NCBI GenBank assembly: GCA_038230255.1
Contig: JBBRNP010000001.1
Span: forward strand, 248,001-312,000
DNA length: 64,000 bases
From: AV40 sp038230255
Lineage (GTDB): Bacteria; Verrucomicrobiota; Verrucomicrobiia; Chthoniobacterales; UBA10450
Direction of reading: 5' to 3'
Shown: positions 44,090 to 52,434 of the stretch, one piece after another
Numbering within the stretch: position 1 is the stretch's first letter
Layout of the letters: each line of letters begins with the position of its first letter
Position numbers and translations under genes: made by a program
Notes under the pieces: model-generated
Database searches by the model: none
What the model was told of the DNA's origin: nothing
What the model saw: only the letters and a program-made list of their open reading frames with translations

Positions 44090-45187
44090 GTGGAAATTAC
44101 TTTTTATTACGCGCTGTTTGCAACGGTCGCATTCGTCACCGGTGCGGCCATCGGTTCGTTTTTGAACGTCGGCATTTATCGGTTGCCGCGCGATATGTCG
44201 ATCAAAGAGCCGCGCCGCTCCTTCTGCCCGGCCTGTCAAACACCGATTCCATGGCGACAAAACATTCCGCTGGTGAGTTGGCTGCTTCTCCGTGGCCGTT
44301 GTGCAAAATGTGGCGCCAGGATTGCCTTTCGTTATCTCGGCGTCGAATTGTTGACGGCCCTTTTGTTTCTCGCCGTCTGGCAAGTTTTCCCGTGGCAAAT
44401 CGCAATCGCCTACTGGGTTTTCGTTTCGATCCTGCTCATCGCCACCTTTGTCGATCTCGAGCATTTTATCATTCCTGACCAAGTCACTATCGGCGGAACG
44501 ATCGCAGGAATTGTCGCCAGTTTTATCGTTCCCGAGTTGATGAGCACGGACTCGCGGCTGGCTGCGCTGGTGCGCGCCGCGCTCGCGGCCGCGCTCGGTT
44601 ATGTGATTTTATGGATCGTTCTCGAGGGCGGAAAGATCGCCTTCGGAAAAAAGCGGGTAAAGCTGGATGGACCAACTCCATTCAATTGGACGCGCCACGG
44701 CGACGATGCCGATTTCGCCGTCGGGGAAGAACGCGGTTTGTGGAGCGATTACTTCGCGCGCGAAAAGGACCGCCTATTGCTCCACTGCGACGAAGCGAAG
44801 ATCGACAATCGCGTTTTCGGAAACGCGATCCTGGAGTTCCATTACAATCGGGTCCGCGTCGGAGCCGATGAGTTCGTGCTCGACACTGTCGACCAGATTT
44901 CCGGCGTGGCCCACGAGTTAGAAATCCCGCGCGAAGAGATGGGTCGCGGCGATTTAAAATTTCTGGCGGCAATCGGCGCCTTCCTCGGCTGGCGCGGCGT
45001 GTTGTTCAGCATTTTCGCCGGCTCGGTCGTGGGCTCAATCGTTGGACTGGCTACGTTGGTCATCGGAAAACGTGTCTGGTCGGCAAAATTACCGTTTGGT
45101 CCTTACCTCGCTTTCGGCGCGCTGACCTGGATGTTCTTCGGCGAAAAGTTCGTCCGGTGGTATGTGCAATTGGTGACTCCCTTGTAG
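44090..45187 (+). CDS. pilD: prepilin peptidase (A24 family) with a large cytoplasmic insert
   Basis: 365 residues, GTG start four bases after tatC. N-terminal GAAIGSFLNVGIYRLP and zinc motif CPAC ... CAKC (methyltransferase domain); catalytic Asp in TFVDLEHFIIPD and Asp in EEMGRGDLKFLA (GxGD). Between these the protein has an insert of roughly 100 hydrophilic residues (about 185-285) not present in classical PilD. It cleaves type IV prepilin or pseudopilin leaders at the inner membrane. No pilin genes are adjacent. The stop codon lies within a short repeat of family D. Confidence 0.88.
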   Translation: MEITFYYALFATVAFVTGAAIGSFLNVGIYRLPRDMSIKEPRRSFCPACQTPIPWRQNIPLVSWLLLRGRCAKCGARIAFRYLGVELLTALLFLAVWQVFPWQIAIAYWVFVSILLIATFVDLEHFIIPDQVTIGGTIAGIVASFIVPELMSTDSRLAALVRAALAAALGYVILWIVLEGGKIAFGKKRVKLDGPTPFNWTRHGDDADFAVGEERGLWSDYFAREKDRLLLHCDEAKIDNRVFGNAILEFHYNRVRVGADEFVLDTVDQISGVAHELEIPREEMGRGDLKFLAAIGAFLGWRGVLFSIFAGSVVGSIVGLATLVIGKRVWSAKLPFGPYLAFGALTWMFFGEKFVRWYVQLVTPL

Positions 45188-45269
45188 CGGCGTCGCGCTC
45201 TTCCTCTTCCGCTTCGTCTGCTCTCTTCGGAAAGATTAAGATCAAGAGGAAGAGTGAGCGGAAGAGCAA
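45188..45269. repeat. imperfect inverted repeat between convergent genes
   Basis: GCTCTTCCTCTTCCGCTTC on the left is matched on the right by GAGGAAGAGTGAGCGGAAGAG with gaps. It could act as a bidirectional terminator or be another intergenic repeat family. It follows a TGTAGCGGCG motif (45183-45192). Confidence 0.5.
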
Positions 45270-46175
45270 TCAGGAAAGCGGCGTAAACGCGAACCATTGT
45301 TGCCAATAGCAGGTCACAATTTCTTCTAACACTCGCGCCCAACGCTGCATCGCGTCCGCGATTATTTCGTCACGCGGTCCGCCGCCGCGGGAACAAACGA
45401 TCGGCTCGCGAGCGATGATCTTGTATTTGCGAAAACCGGTTCGCACGATGAACAGCGGATAAATCGGTGTCTCGGAAACGAGTGAGAGAACAAACGGTCC
45501 GTTTGGTAGAAAAACTTCGCGGTTAAAAAATTTCACGGGCGCGCGAGCGACTTCGCCGGTGACTCGATCGCCTTGAATCGAAATGATCTCGCCGCCGCGC
45601 AAAGCGTTGAGCAAATCGAAGGCGAGCGAAGTGCCGTCGCTGCTGTAGCCAATCTTGACCGCGCCGGCGCTGGATTGCTGCAAGGCAAGATCGACATGTT
45701 CCGCGGCGAGGGCATCCGGCTCCGGCGCGCGGACCATCCTGATTCGGCGATGGAATTTTTCAGCGAACAACGCCGCACCCAAATCGTAATTGCCCATGTG
45801 GGCGGTCAGAACGATTCCACCTTTCGCCGCGGCCAGTTGATCGAGAAACCTCGCGCATTCGAGTTCGTAGCGAAATCGCGCCTTGGACGTTCGATACGCT
45901 GCGGTATCGGTCAGCGACCAGCCGAAATTCGCGAACACGCGAAGGACACGCAGATAATTCATGATCCTCCAGGAGCGAGGGCGAATCATGCGCAGATTTC
46001 GGAGGACGGCTTTGCGCGCCGGCGATGCGATCAAGAAAAACAACAACGTCGCAATCCAAATCAATGGCGGATGGAATGCCGCGGGGAGATTGCGCACGCT
46101 CCAATCGACAAAACGCCTCCAGAAAACTCCGTGCACGGCGAGGCCGTGCCACCAGCGGCGCTCCGCGCCGGTCAC
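45270..46175 (-). CDS. LpxL/HtrB-like lipid A acyltransferase-family protein
   Basis: 301 residues from a GTG at 46175 that overlaps the stop of the upstream gene (GTGA); an ATG at 46271 would overlap that gene by 100 bases. One N-terminal helix (PLIWIATLLFFLIAS), catalytic HMGNYD (His-x4-Asp) and FNREVFLPNGPFVLSL. Family members add secondary acyl chains to lipid A, or act in aryl-polyene-like lipid synthesis. Coupling to a halogenase-like flavoprotein points to the second possibility, but no other genes of such a pathway are present. Confidence 0.82.
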   Translation of the reverse strand: MTGAERRWWHGLAVHGVFWRRFVDWSVRNLPAAFHPPLIWIATLLFFLIASPARKAVLRNLRMIRPRSWRIMNYLRVLRVFANFGWSLTDTAAYRTSKARFRYELECARFLDQLAAAKGGIVLTAHMGNYDLGAALFAEKFHRRIRMVRAPEPDALAAEHVDLALQQSSAGAVKIGYSSDGTSLAFDLLNALRGGEIISIQGDRVTGEVARAPVKFFNREVFLPNGPFVLSLVSETPIYPLFIVRTGFRKYKIIAREPIVCSRGGGPRDEIIADAMQRWARVLEEIVTCYWQQWFAFTPLS

Positions 46176-47707
46176 GCTTCCACCGGCGCGACCGCCGAGC
46201 TTTCCTTTGCCGGCTTTCTCGTCGGCGAGGCAAACATCAGCCGCACGTTGGTCAGTTCCGCTTTCCACCAACGCAATAATCCTTTGCGCAGCAATTTCGT
46301 CACGCGAAAATCCGGGACAAACCCATCATAAAGTTCCCGCCAACCGGCGTTGTGTTTTGCGAAGTGACCGGTGGCGAGGCGGCGTTTCGCCAAAACTACC
46401 AGACGGCGGTTGTAAAATTTCATTACGGCTGCTGCCATGCCTCCGCGCGTTCCCTGAAACGGCAACTCGAGAAATGCTTTTTCAGGATTTCGATACGTCG
46501 GAATAACGAGACCGAAATAGTACGACGCCACATCGAGCAGAAACGCGGCCGACATCAGCTCCGCATCGCCGATATAATAGTATTTGTCTTTGAAAAGCGT
46601 TTCGAACCACGAGCGATACATGATCGGATATTGCGCGTTGTAGTGCGCGACGCTGGCCGCTACATCTTCGCCCGCGAGATTCCGCGCCACGAAATCGGCG
46701 ACGTAGTTGCTGGTATAGGAACAGAAATCAAGACCCGGGCTGTAAAGGGGATCGATAAAACCGGCGGCATCGCCAACGCAGGCCCAGCCGTCGCCACAAA
46801 CTTTTTCGCTGTAATATGGCAGAGCCGAAAATGCGTGGACGTCACCCTCGATCACGCGCGCATCGCGAAAGATTTCGCGGCCGACCGGATTCGCCAGAAT
46901 GTGGGCGTGTAATCGCTGGGCGATATTCGCGCCCTCGGGCAATTGGAAGATGCGACTATCGTAAACAATTCCGGCGCTGACGTCGCCGCCGCGCAACGGA
47001 ATGATCCAGCACCACCAACCGTGTCCCATCAAATGGTTCGTCGCCCAAGAACGCGCGGTCCGGCATGCGTCCATGTAATCGCGAAATTTTTCGCGCCAAT
47101 CATAGCTGTCCCAATCTTTCACGCCGGTGAACCGGGCCCAGACCGCGTTGATTGGATGTTCGTTGTTCGGCCGATAGTGACCGAGTTTGCGCGCGAGCAA
47201 TGTCGCGCGCCCGCTCGCATCAATCAACCAGCGCGCACGAACGCTCTTCTGTGCAAGATCGACATCTACCGTCTGCCCGTTCGCGCCATTCAAATCGATC
47301 TTGGTGACTTTAGCAGGTCGCAATAATTCACATCCGGCGTCCACCGCGCATTGGAGCAAATGCGAATCGAGTTTTGCGCGATCGACTTGAAACGTTTGCA
47401 CGCGCGAGCCGTAGCGCGGTCCGATCTCAACGCAATCGTCGAAGCGCTGTTGCTCCGAATTGCAAAACCACATCCGCAGGCCCTGTTTCGCGAGCTGCTC
47501 GTGGCCGAGATAATTCGCCAGACCGAGGATCCGCGTCATGTAGCAGCTGCTTACTTCGGTCGTCGATTCGCCGACTTTACGATCGAATGCGGCGTTCTTC
47601 TCAATGATGAGCACACGCGCGGCCGGGTGTTTCCGCTTGATCATCAGCGCCGTGGCCGCACCGGAAAATGCGCCACCGATGATCACGACATCGTAATCAA
47701 AATCCAT
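46172..47707 (-). CDS. flavin-dependent halogenase-like oxidoreductase
   Basis: 511 residues. N-terminal FAD site DYDVVIIGGAFSGAATALM, then VGESTTEVSSCYM, and the WCWIIP segment (W-x-W-x-I-P) that marks flavin-dependent tryptophan-halogenase-like proteins and blocks monooxygenation. A GDAAGFIDPLYSPGLDF stretch completes the FAD fold. The lysine of true halogenases was not identified with certainty, so halogenation is not asserted. Operon with the acyltransferase above. Confidence 0.8.
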   Translation of the reverse strand: MDFDYDVVIIGGAFSGAATALMIKRKHPAARVLIIEKNAAFDRKVGESTTEVSSCYMTRILGLANYLGHEQLAKQGLRMWFCNSEQQRFDDCVEIGPRYGSRVQTFQVDRAKLDSHLLQCAVDAGCELLRPAKVTKIDLNGANGQTVDVDLAQKSVRARWLIDASGRATLLARKLGHYRPNNEHPINAVWARFTGVKDWDSYDWREKFRDYMDACRTARSWATNHLMGHGWWCWIIPLRGGDVSAGIVYDSRIFQLPEGANIAQRLHAHILANPVGREIFRDARVIEGDVHAFSALPYYSEKVCGDGWACVGDAAGFIDPLYSPGLDFCSYTSNYVADFVARNLAGEDVAASVAHYNAQYPIMYRSWFETLFKDKYYYIGDAELMSAAFLLDVASYYFGLVIPTYRNPEKAFLELPFQGTRGGMAAAVMKFYNRRLVVLAKRRLATGHFAKHNAGWRELYDGFVPDFRVTKLLRKGLLRWWKAELTNVRLMFASPTRKPAKESSAVAPVEA

Positions 47708-47763
47708 CGCCGATAGAGAGGATGGACTTTGCCTCCGGCAAACGCAATTGTCTTCCCATCCGA

Positions 47764-48912
47764 ATGATCTTCAAGAACGGGCGTTTGATTTTTCCAAATG
47801 GTGTTAGCGACGGACTGGACCTCCTCGCTGAAGACGGAATGATCACGGCGATTCGCGCGCAAGCGCACGCGATGGGTGAAAAGATTGTCGATCTTGAAGG
47901 CAATTACCTCGCGCCTGGCTTTATCGACCTTCACGTCCACGGCGCGATGGGACGCGACACGATGCAAGCGTCAGCCAAAGCTTTTCGCGCGATTTGTGAT
48001 TATCACGCGAGCGGCGGCACGACTTCGCTGCTTTTAACGACCGCGACGGCGACGATCAAAGCCATCGTCAAAGTGCTCAATGAAGTCCGCAAGGCTCAGT
48101 CGTCGATCAAACAAATCGCGGGCGTGCATGTGGAAGGGCCATTCATCTCGAAAGCGAAGCCAGGCGCGCAACGGGCGAGTTTGATCCGAAATCCGACGCG
48201 AAAAGTGTACGGGCCGTTGCTCGAGCACGACGACATGATCAAGCGAATGACAGTCGCGCCGGAATTGCCGGGAGCGGTCACGCTGATCGATGAATTGCGG
48301 GAACACAATATCTCCGTCAGCGGCGGTCACAGCGATGCGTGGGAAGACGACGCGCGGAGCGGGTTTGAACATGGGATGCGCAGCGTCACGCACACGTTCA
48401 ATTGCATGTCGGGCGCGCGCCGCCGCGGGACCGACCGCGTCGCCGGACTGCTCGAGTTCGCCATGAGCGAACCGGAAATTACCTGCGAATTAATCGCCGA
48501 TGGCCATCACGTTTCACCGACGCTGATGAAAATGTTGTACCGGGCGAAAGGTGCTCGCGGAATTTGTCTCGTCACCGACGCGACCGCGGGCGCCGGTTTG
48601 CCCGACGGCTCCAAGTTTTCGCTTTATGGCACGAAATGCATCGTGGAGAAAGGCGTGTGTTTGTTGGCCGATCGTTCGGCGCTTGCCGGCAGCGCCGCGC
48701 GCATGATCGATCTTGTCCGCACGATGGTCACCAAAGTCGGCGTGCCATTGCATGAAGCGGTGGCGATGGCGACCGATATGCCCGCGTTCGTGATTGGTCT
48801 GACCAGCAAAGGCCAATTTAAAATCGGCGGCGACGCAGACCTGGTTGTGATTTCGCCGGAGCTTGAGGTCCTCCGGACATTTGTCGGTGGCGAAGAAGTT
48901 TTCCGTCGCTAG
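47764..48912 (+). CDS. nagA: N-acetylglucosamine-6-phosphate deacetylase
   Basis: 382 residues from the ATG at 47764 (MIFKNGRLIFPNG); an ATG at 47722 gives a less typical start. Amidohydrolase fold with DLHVHGAMGRD, metal Glu in VHVEGPFISK, His in VSGGHSDA and in RSVTHTFNCMSG, and the catalytic Asp in CLVTDATAGAG. Removes acetyl from GlcNAc-6-P in amino sugar and peptidoglycan recycling. It is divergent from the flavoprotein gene (56 bases). No nagB is adjacent. Confidence 0.92.
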   Translation: MIFKNGRLIFPNGVSDGLDLLAEDGMITAIRAQAHAMGEKIVDLEGNYLAPGFIDLHVHGAMGRDTMQASAKAFRAICDYHASGGTTSLLLTTATATIKAIVKVLNEVRKAQSSIKQIAGVHVEGPFISKAKPGAQRASLIRNPTRKVYGPLLEHDDMIKRMTVAPELPGAVTLIDELREHNISVSGGHSDAWEDDARSGFEHGMRSVTHTFNCMSGARRRGTDRVAGLLEFAMSEPEITCELIADGHHVSPTLMKMLYRAKGARGICLVTDATAGAGLPDGSKFSLYGTKCIVEKGVCLLADRSALAGSAARMIDLVRTMVTKVGVPLHEAVAMATDMPAFVIGLTSKGQFKIGGDADLVVISPELEVLRTFVGGEEVFRR

Positions 48913-48918
48913 TGCTTT

Positions 48919-49015
48919 TGTCATTCCGAGCGAAGTCGAGGAATCTCTCAATATTGTCTGGCCTTGGCCTGTTGAGAAATATCTAGAGATATCTCCACTT
49001 CGGTCGACATGACAA
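48919..49015. repeat. palindromic intergenic repeat, family A (second copy)
   Basis: Starts TGTCATTCCGAGCGAAGTCG and ends CACTTCGGTCGACATGACA, an inverted pair, with a centre unlike the copy at 14246-14326. It lies between the convergent nagA and glycosyltransferase genes. Confidence 0.8.
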
Positions 49016-49019
49016 ACGC

Positions 49020-50099
49020 TTAGATCGACAACAGAAACTCGGCGATGTCGAGCGATGCGCGCGGGCGACTAAGTTTGCTTATGTTGGCTGACCATTCGCG
49101 CCATTGCTTCGCATCGCCTGCGAAAGCGCGCTGAACTGCCGCGATGATTTCATCACTCGAGAGCGCGATTACGCCTGAGTTTGTCTCGACGATGAGCCGC
49201 GCATTGCCTTCTTCCTGGCCGGAAACGATGTGACTGACAATCATTGGGCAACCAGCAGCGATCGTTTCCTGGACCGTCGCGCCGCCGGCTTTGCCGATGA
49301 GCACGTGACTTTCACAGAGCAGACGCGGCATTTCCTCAGTCCAACCGAAGATGTCGACCTTATGATCGCCCGCCGCTGCTTCGACCGCGCGCCGAAGGTT
49401 TTCATCGCGGCCAACTGTGACAGTTAACTGAATATCAAGTTGGAGAAGTCTACGGACGAGATCAGGGGCGCGATGTGTGCCCGCATTAATAACATAAAGG
49501 ACACGCGGTGCGACCTCAGCCGGTGATTGTCGATCCTTTGTGAAATCAGCGAAGCGTGGGTTGACCGGGAAACCGAACACTTTAATTTTTTCCGGCGGCA
49601 CGCCACCATTCCGGACCACGACCGCGCTTTGTTCGTTGGCGACGATAAAGTAATCGGCCGGCGAGCGGTACCAAATTGCGTTAACGGTGATCGAGTCGGT
49701 GACGACGGCGATGTTTCGGCAGCCGCGTTCGCTTCCCCAAATTTGCTGCAATAAATAGGGATAGGGTGGAAACGTCGAAACAACGACATCCGGCTGGAAA
49801 CGGTCGAGCAGGCGGGCGAAATTTTTCTTGAGGCCGCGGAACTTCTCAAATCGTTTATCGAAATCGTTTTTGCGATCGAGCCAGTTGTAAACGTAGCCCC
49901 ACAATTTCGGCCAGCGGTTGATCACGCCCAGATAAGAGCGGCGGACAATTTCATTGAACGCTCCGAACGTTTCCGGGAACAAATCACGCAGTTCGACTTC
50001 TACTTGCGGCGCGACCCGCGCCAGCCCGGCGCGAACACCGCGCGCAGCGCTATTGTGACCTTCGCCAAATCCGGCGGTGAGAATCAAAATTCTTTTCAC
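49020..50099 (-). CDS. GT28-family lipid glycosyltransferase (MGDG synthase/UgtP-like)
   Basis: 359 residues, GT-B fold. N-terminal ILILTAGFGEGHNSAARG (the GxGH motif of the MGDG synthase group), FQPDVVVSTFPPYPYLLQQ, and the UDP-sugar site GKAGGATVQETIAAGCPMI with IVSGQEEGNA. Likely transfers a sugar from UDP to diacylglycerol or a related acceptor at the inner membrane. Substrate specificity not readable from sequence. Confidence 0.85.
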   Translation of the reverse strand: MKRILILTAGFGEGHNSAARGVRAGLARVAPQVEVELRDLFPETFGAFNEIVRRSYLGVINRWPKLWGYVYNWLDRKNDFDKRFEKFRGLKKNFARLLDRFQPDVVVSTFPPYPYLLQQIWGSERGCRNIAVVTDSITVNAIWYRSPADYFIVANEQSAVVVRNGGVPPEKIKVFGFPVNPRFADFTKDRQSPAEVAPRVLYVINAGTHRAPDLVRRLLQLDIQLTVTVGRDENLRRAVEAAAGDHKVDIFGWTEEMPRLLCESHVLIGKAGGATVQETIAAGCPMIVSHIVSGQEEGNARLIVETNSGVIALSSDEIIAAVQRAFAGDAKQWREWSANISKLSRPRASLDIAEFLLSI

Positions 50100-50189
50100 G
50101 ATTCGTTAGGCCAACATCGCAGCGACAGCAGCTGAAGCGGGTGGAAGTTTAATGGATATTTCCAGTCGGCAAAGTAAACTCTGAGAAAC

Positions 50190-51077
50190 GTGAAAATATT
50201 GCGCACGATCTGGCGAGTTTTTCGACGATTGATCTGGGAGACCGCGACCGACAACACAACGGGTCTCGCGTCGCAAATGGCGTATCAACTTATACTCGCC
50301 TTGCCGTTTGTACTGCTCTTTCTTTGGCACTTGCTCGGTTTGTTCGGAACCGACCCGGCAAACTTGCATGGCATATTCGCTGTCGTGCAAAGCTTCTTGC
50401 CGCCAGATCCAAAAGTGCAGGACATCCTCGACGGCGCAGTTGCGAGTGTGGTCGTCACCGGTTCAAGTGGTTGGCTTGCAAACGCTGGTATATTTCTCGG
50501 AATTTATTTAGGCACTCTCTTCATCGCCACTATCTCGCGCGCGCTCAGTCATACTTACGGCGTCAAAGAGCCGCGCAATTGGTGGTCGAAATACATCATT
50601 TCGTTTTTACTGCTCTTCTGGTTCGGGCTTACAATTTTGTTTTGTTTTAACGCCATGGTGTTTGGTGAAACTTTGGCGGGTGTGGCCGAGGTAAATTTTC
50701 AACTCGCGATTCCATTGCAGCAATGGGTTGTCGCCCTGAGTCTGCCGCTTACGGCCATCGCCCTAATCTTACTGGCGCTCTTCCTTTATCTTCTCTTGCC
50801 GGAAAATTATCTGACCATCCGGCAAGCGTTGCCGGGCGCACTCTTTTTCTCAATCGGCTGGATCACGGTAACGAAATTGTTTCAGTTGTACGTCGCGCGC
50901 TACAGCCGCTACGACGCAACTTATCTCGCACTCGCGTCGATCATTATTTTGCTGACCTGGATGTATCTGACTTGTTTGTTCCTGCTGCTCGGGGGCAAAT
51001 TAAACGCGATCCTTCGTCGGGAACGAGAAAGACGCAGCAAATCGGAAACGGTCGAGCCAGCAGTGCAGCCCGCATAA
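50190..51077 (+). CDS. YihY/BrkB-family inner membrane protein
   Basis: 295 residues, GTG start. Six hydrophobic helices in the YihY order, with LASQMAYQLILALPFVLLFL, RALSHTYGVKEPR and GALFFSIGWITVTKLFQLYV, YARYSRYDATYLALASII and LTWMYLTCLFLLLGGKLNA, all family-typical. Once called RNase BN by mistake; the real role (transport or lipid-related) is unclear. The basic tail is cytoplasmic. Confidence 0.88.
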   Translation: MKILRTIWRVFRRLIWETATDNTTGLASQMAYQLILALPFVLLFLWHLLGLFGTDPANLHGIFAVVQSFLPPDPKVQDILDGAVASVVVTGSSGWLANAGIFLGIYLGTLFIATISRALSHTYGVKEPRNWWSKYIISFLLLFWFGLTILFCFNAMVFGETLAGVAEVNFQLAIPLQQWVVALSLPLTAIALILLALFLYLLLPENYLTIRQALPGALFFSIGWITVTKLFQLYVARYSRYDATYLALASIIILLTWMYLTCLFLLLGGKLNAILRRERERRSKSETVEPAVQPA

Positions 51078-51140
51078 CTGGCGGCGTTTTGATTTCGTTG
51101 CCGGTTGATCGGACGTAACACTCTGTTACGCTGCGCAGCA

Positions 51141-52427
51141 GTGTCACGTTTCCGCGTTCGGTTGCAAACTTTTCTAGCGCTCAGCGCGGTCATTGGCGGC
51201 TTTGTCCTTCAGGCGCAACAAACCGATGAAGAGAAACCGGCGCGAATTCTGAAGGCTCGCGCAGTAACGGAGGAAACGCCCAGTCCGACACCGAAGCCAA
51301 AAACTTCACCGCACAAGAAGAAGAAAACGCCTTCGCCGTCGCCATCACCGAAAGCCAAAGCGAAGAAAACGCCAGCCGAGGAGTCTGAGGCGTCTCCAAC
51401 GCCGATCGAGACGCCAGAGGCGACCCCGAAATCGAAAACGAAGAAGAAAACCGGGGAAAAAGAACCCTCGCCAAAACTAAAAGCAAAGAAAACCCCGGCG
51501 GACAAGTCCGAAGCGTCTCCGACGCCGAGCGAAACACCGGAAGCGACCCCAAAGTCGAAGGCGAAGAAGAAGATCGCGGAAAAGGAACCTTCGCCGAAAC
51601 CAAAGAAGAAAAAGAAAGCTGGCGGAGAAAAATCCCCAACTTCGCACAAAAAGACTTCGCCCAAACCGTCCGAAACGCCGGAGGCCCGCGCGAGTGCGTC
51701 ACCGCCACGTGCGATCGCGGTCCCGAGTCCGAACGCGCCACCGCCACCGATTCCAAGAGCCACTTCCGCCAGGCCTGCGGTTCCCCAGTCGACATCTACC
51801 TACGGCGCCCCGGTTGAAGAGCCGGAGCAATTGACGATCGAGAAGTACGGTTACGAAAAGCCGCGCGGTTTTTGGTCGCGATTATTTAGCGGCGGCCAAC
51901 GGAGCGGCGGCAGCAGCGGGGCAGGTTATCGTTATCTGACAGCCTCAGTTCGCAATCAGATCGACCGCGCGCCGGTCGCGCGTGCCCGCTGGCAATATAT
52001 CGTGGTGCACAACAGCGGAACACGGCAGGGAAACGCAGCCGCGTTCGATTACTACCACCGGCACTTTCGCCGAATGCAAAACGGACTCGCTTATCATTTC
52101 GTGATCGGCAATGGAACTTCCACTGGCAATGGTCAGATCGAAGTAGGGGACCGCTGGCGCCGGCAAATCAATGGCGGCCACGTTCACAGCGATTATCTCA
52201 ACAACATCGCGCTCGGCATTTGTCTGGTCGGCGATTTCAATCGCGATCAACCGACCCGCGCGCAGCTTGATTGCTGCGAAGAGTTAATCCGCTATCTCCG
52301 GCAACGTTGCGGCAAAGTGGGCGATCATTATCCGATTGTGAAGCCGCATCGCGAAGTGAATCCGCCGCGATGGGCGACCGATTGTCCGGGCGATGCGTTT
52401 CCCTATTCCTGGTTCCGCCGCTTCTAG
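51141..52427 (+). CDS. N-acetylmuramoyl-L-alanine amidase (Amidase_2/PGRP type) with Lys/Pro-rich linker
   Basis: 428 residues from a GTG at 51141; TTG 51105 is in frame. Signal sequence (LALSAVIGGFVLQAQQ), then about 170 residues of Lys/Pro/Ser/Thr/Glu-rich low complexity containing a 41-residue tandem duplication, then the amidase domain. Zinc site: YIVVHNSGT (His), and KPHREV with TDCPGDAFPY (His and Cys). It cleaves the amide link between MurNAc and the stem peptide. The linker is long, basic and disordered, suitable for binding acidic polymer or spanning the wall. Confidence 0.85.
   Translation: MSRFRVRLQTFLALSAVIGGFVLQAQQTDEEKPARILKARAVTEETPSPTPKPKTSPHKKKKTPSPSPSPKAKAKKTPAEESEASPTPIETPEATPKSKTKKKTGEKEPSPKLKAKKTPADKSEASPTPSETPEATPKSKAKKKIAEKEPSPKPKKKKKAGGEKSPTSHKKTSPKPSETPEARASASPPRAIAVPSPNAPPPPIPRATSARPAVPQSTSTYGAPVEEPEQLTIEKYGYEKPRGFWSRLFSGGQRSGGSSGAGYRYLTASVRNQIDRAPVARARWQYIVVHNSGTRQGNAAAFDYYHRHFRRMQNGLAYHFVIGNGTSTGNGQIEVGDRWRRQINGGHVHSDYLNNIALGICLVGDFNRDQPTRAQLDCCEELIRYLRQRCGKVGDHYPIVKPHREVNPPRWATDCPGDAFPYSWFRRF
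51357..51602 (+). repeat. 123-bp tandem duplication in the amidase linker
   Basis: Two copies, 51357-51479 and 51480-51602, each 123 bases (41 codons), encoding KAKKTPA ... SEASPTP ... ETPEATPKSK ... EKEPSPK with a few differences. The frame is kept. Confidence 0.9.
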
Positions 52428-52434
52428 GAATAGT

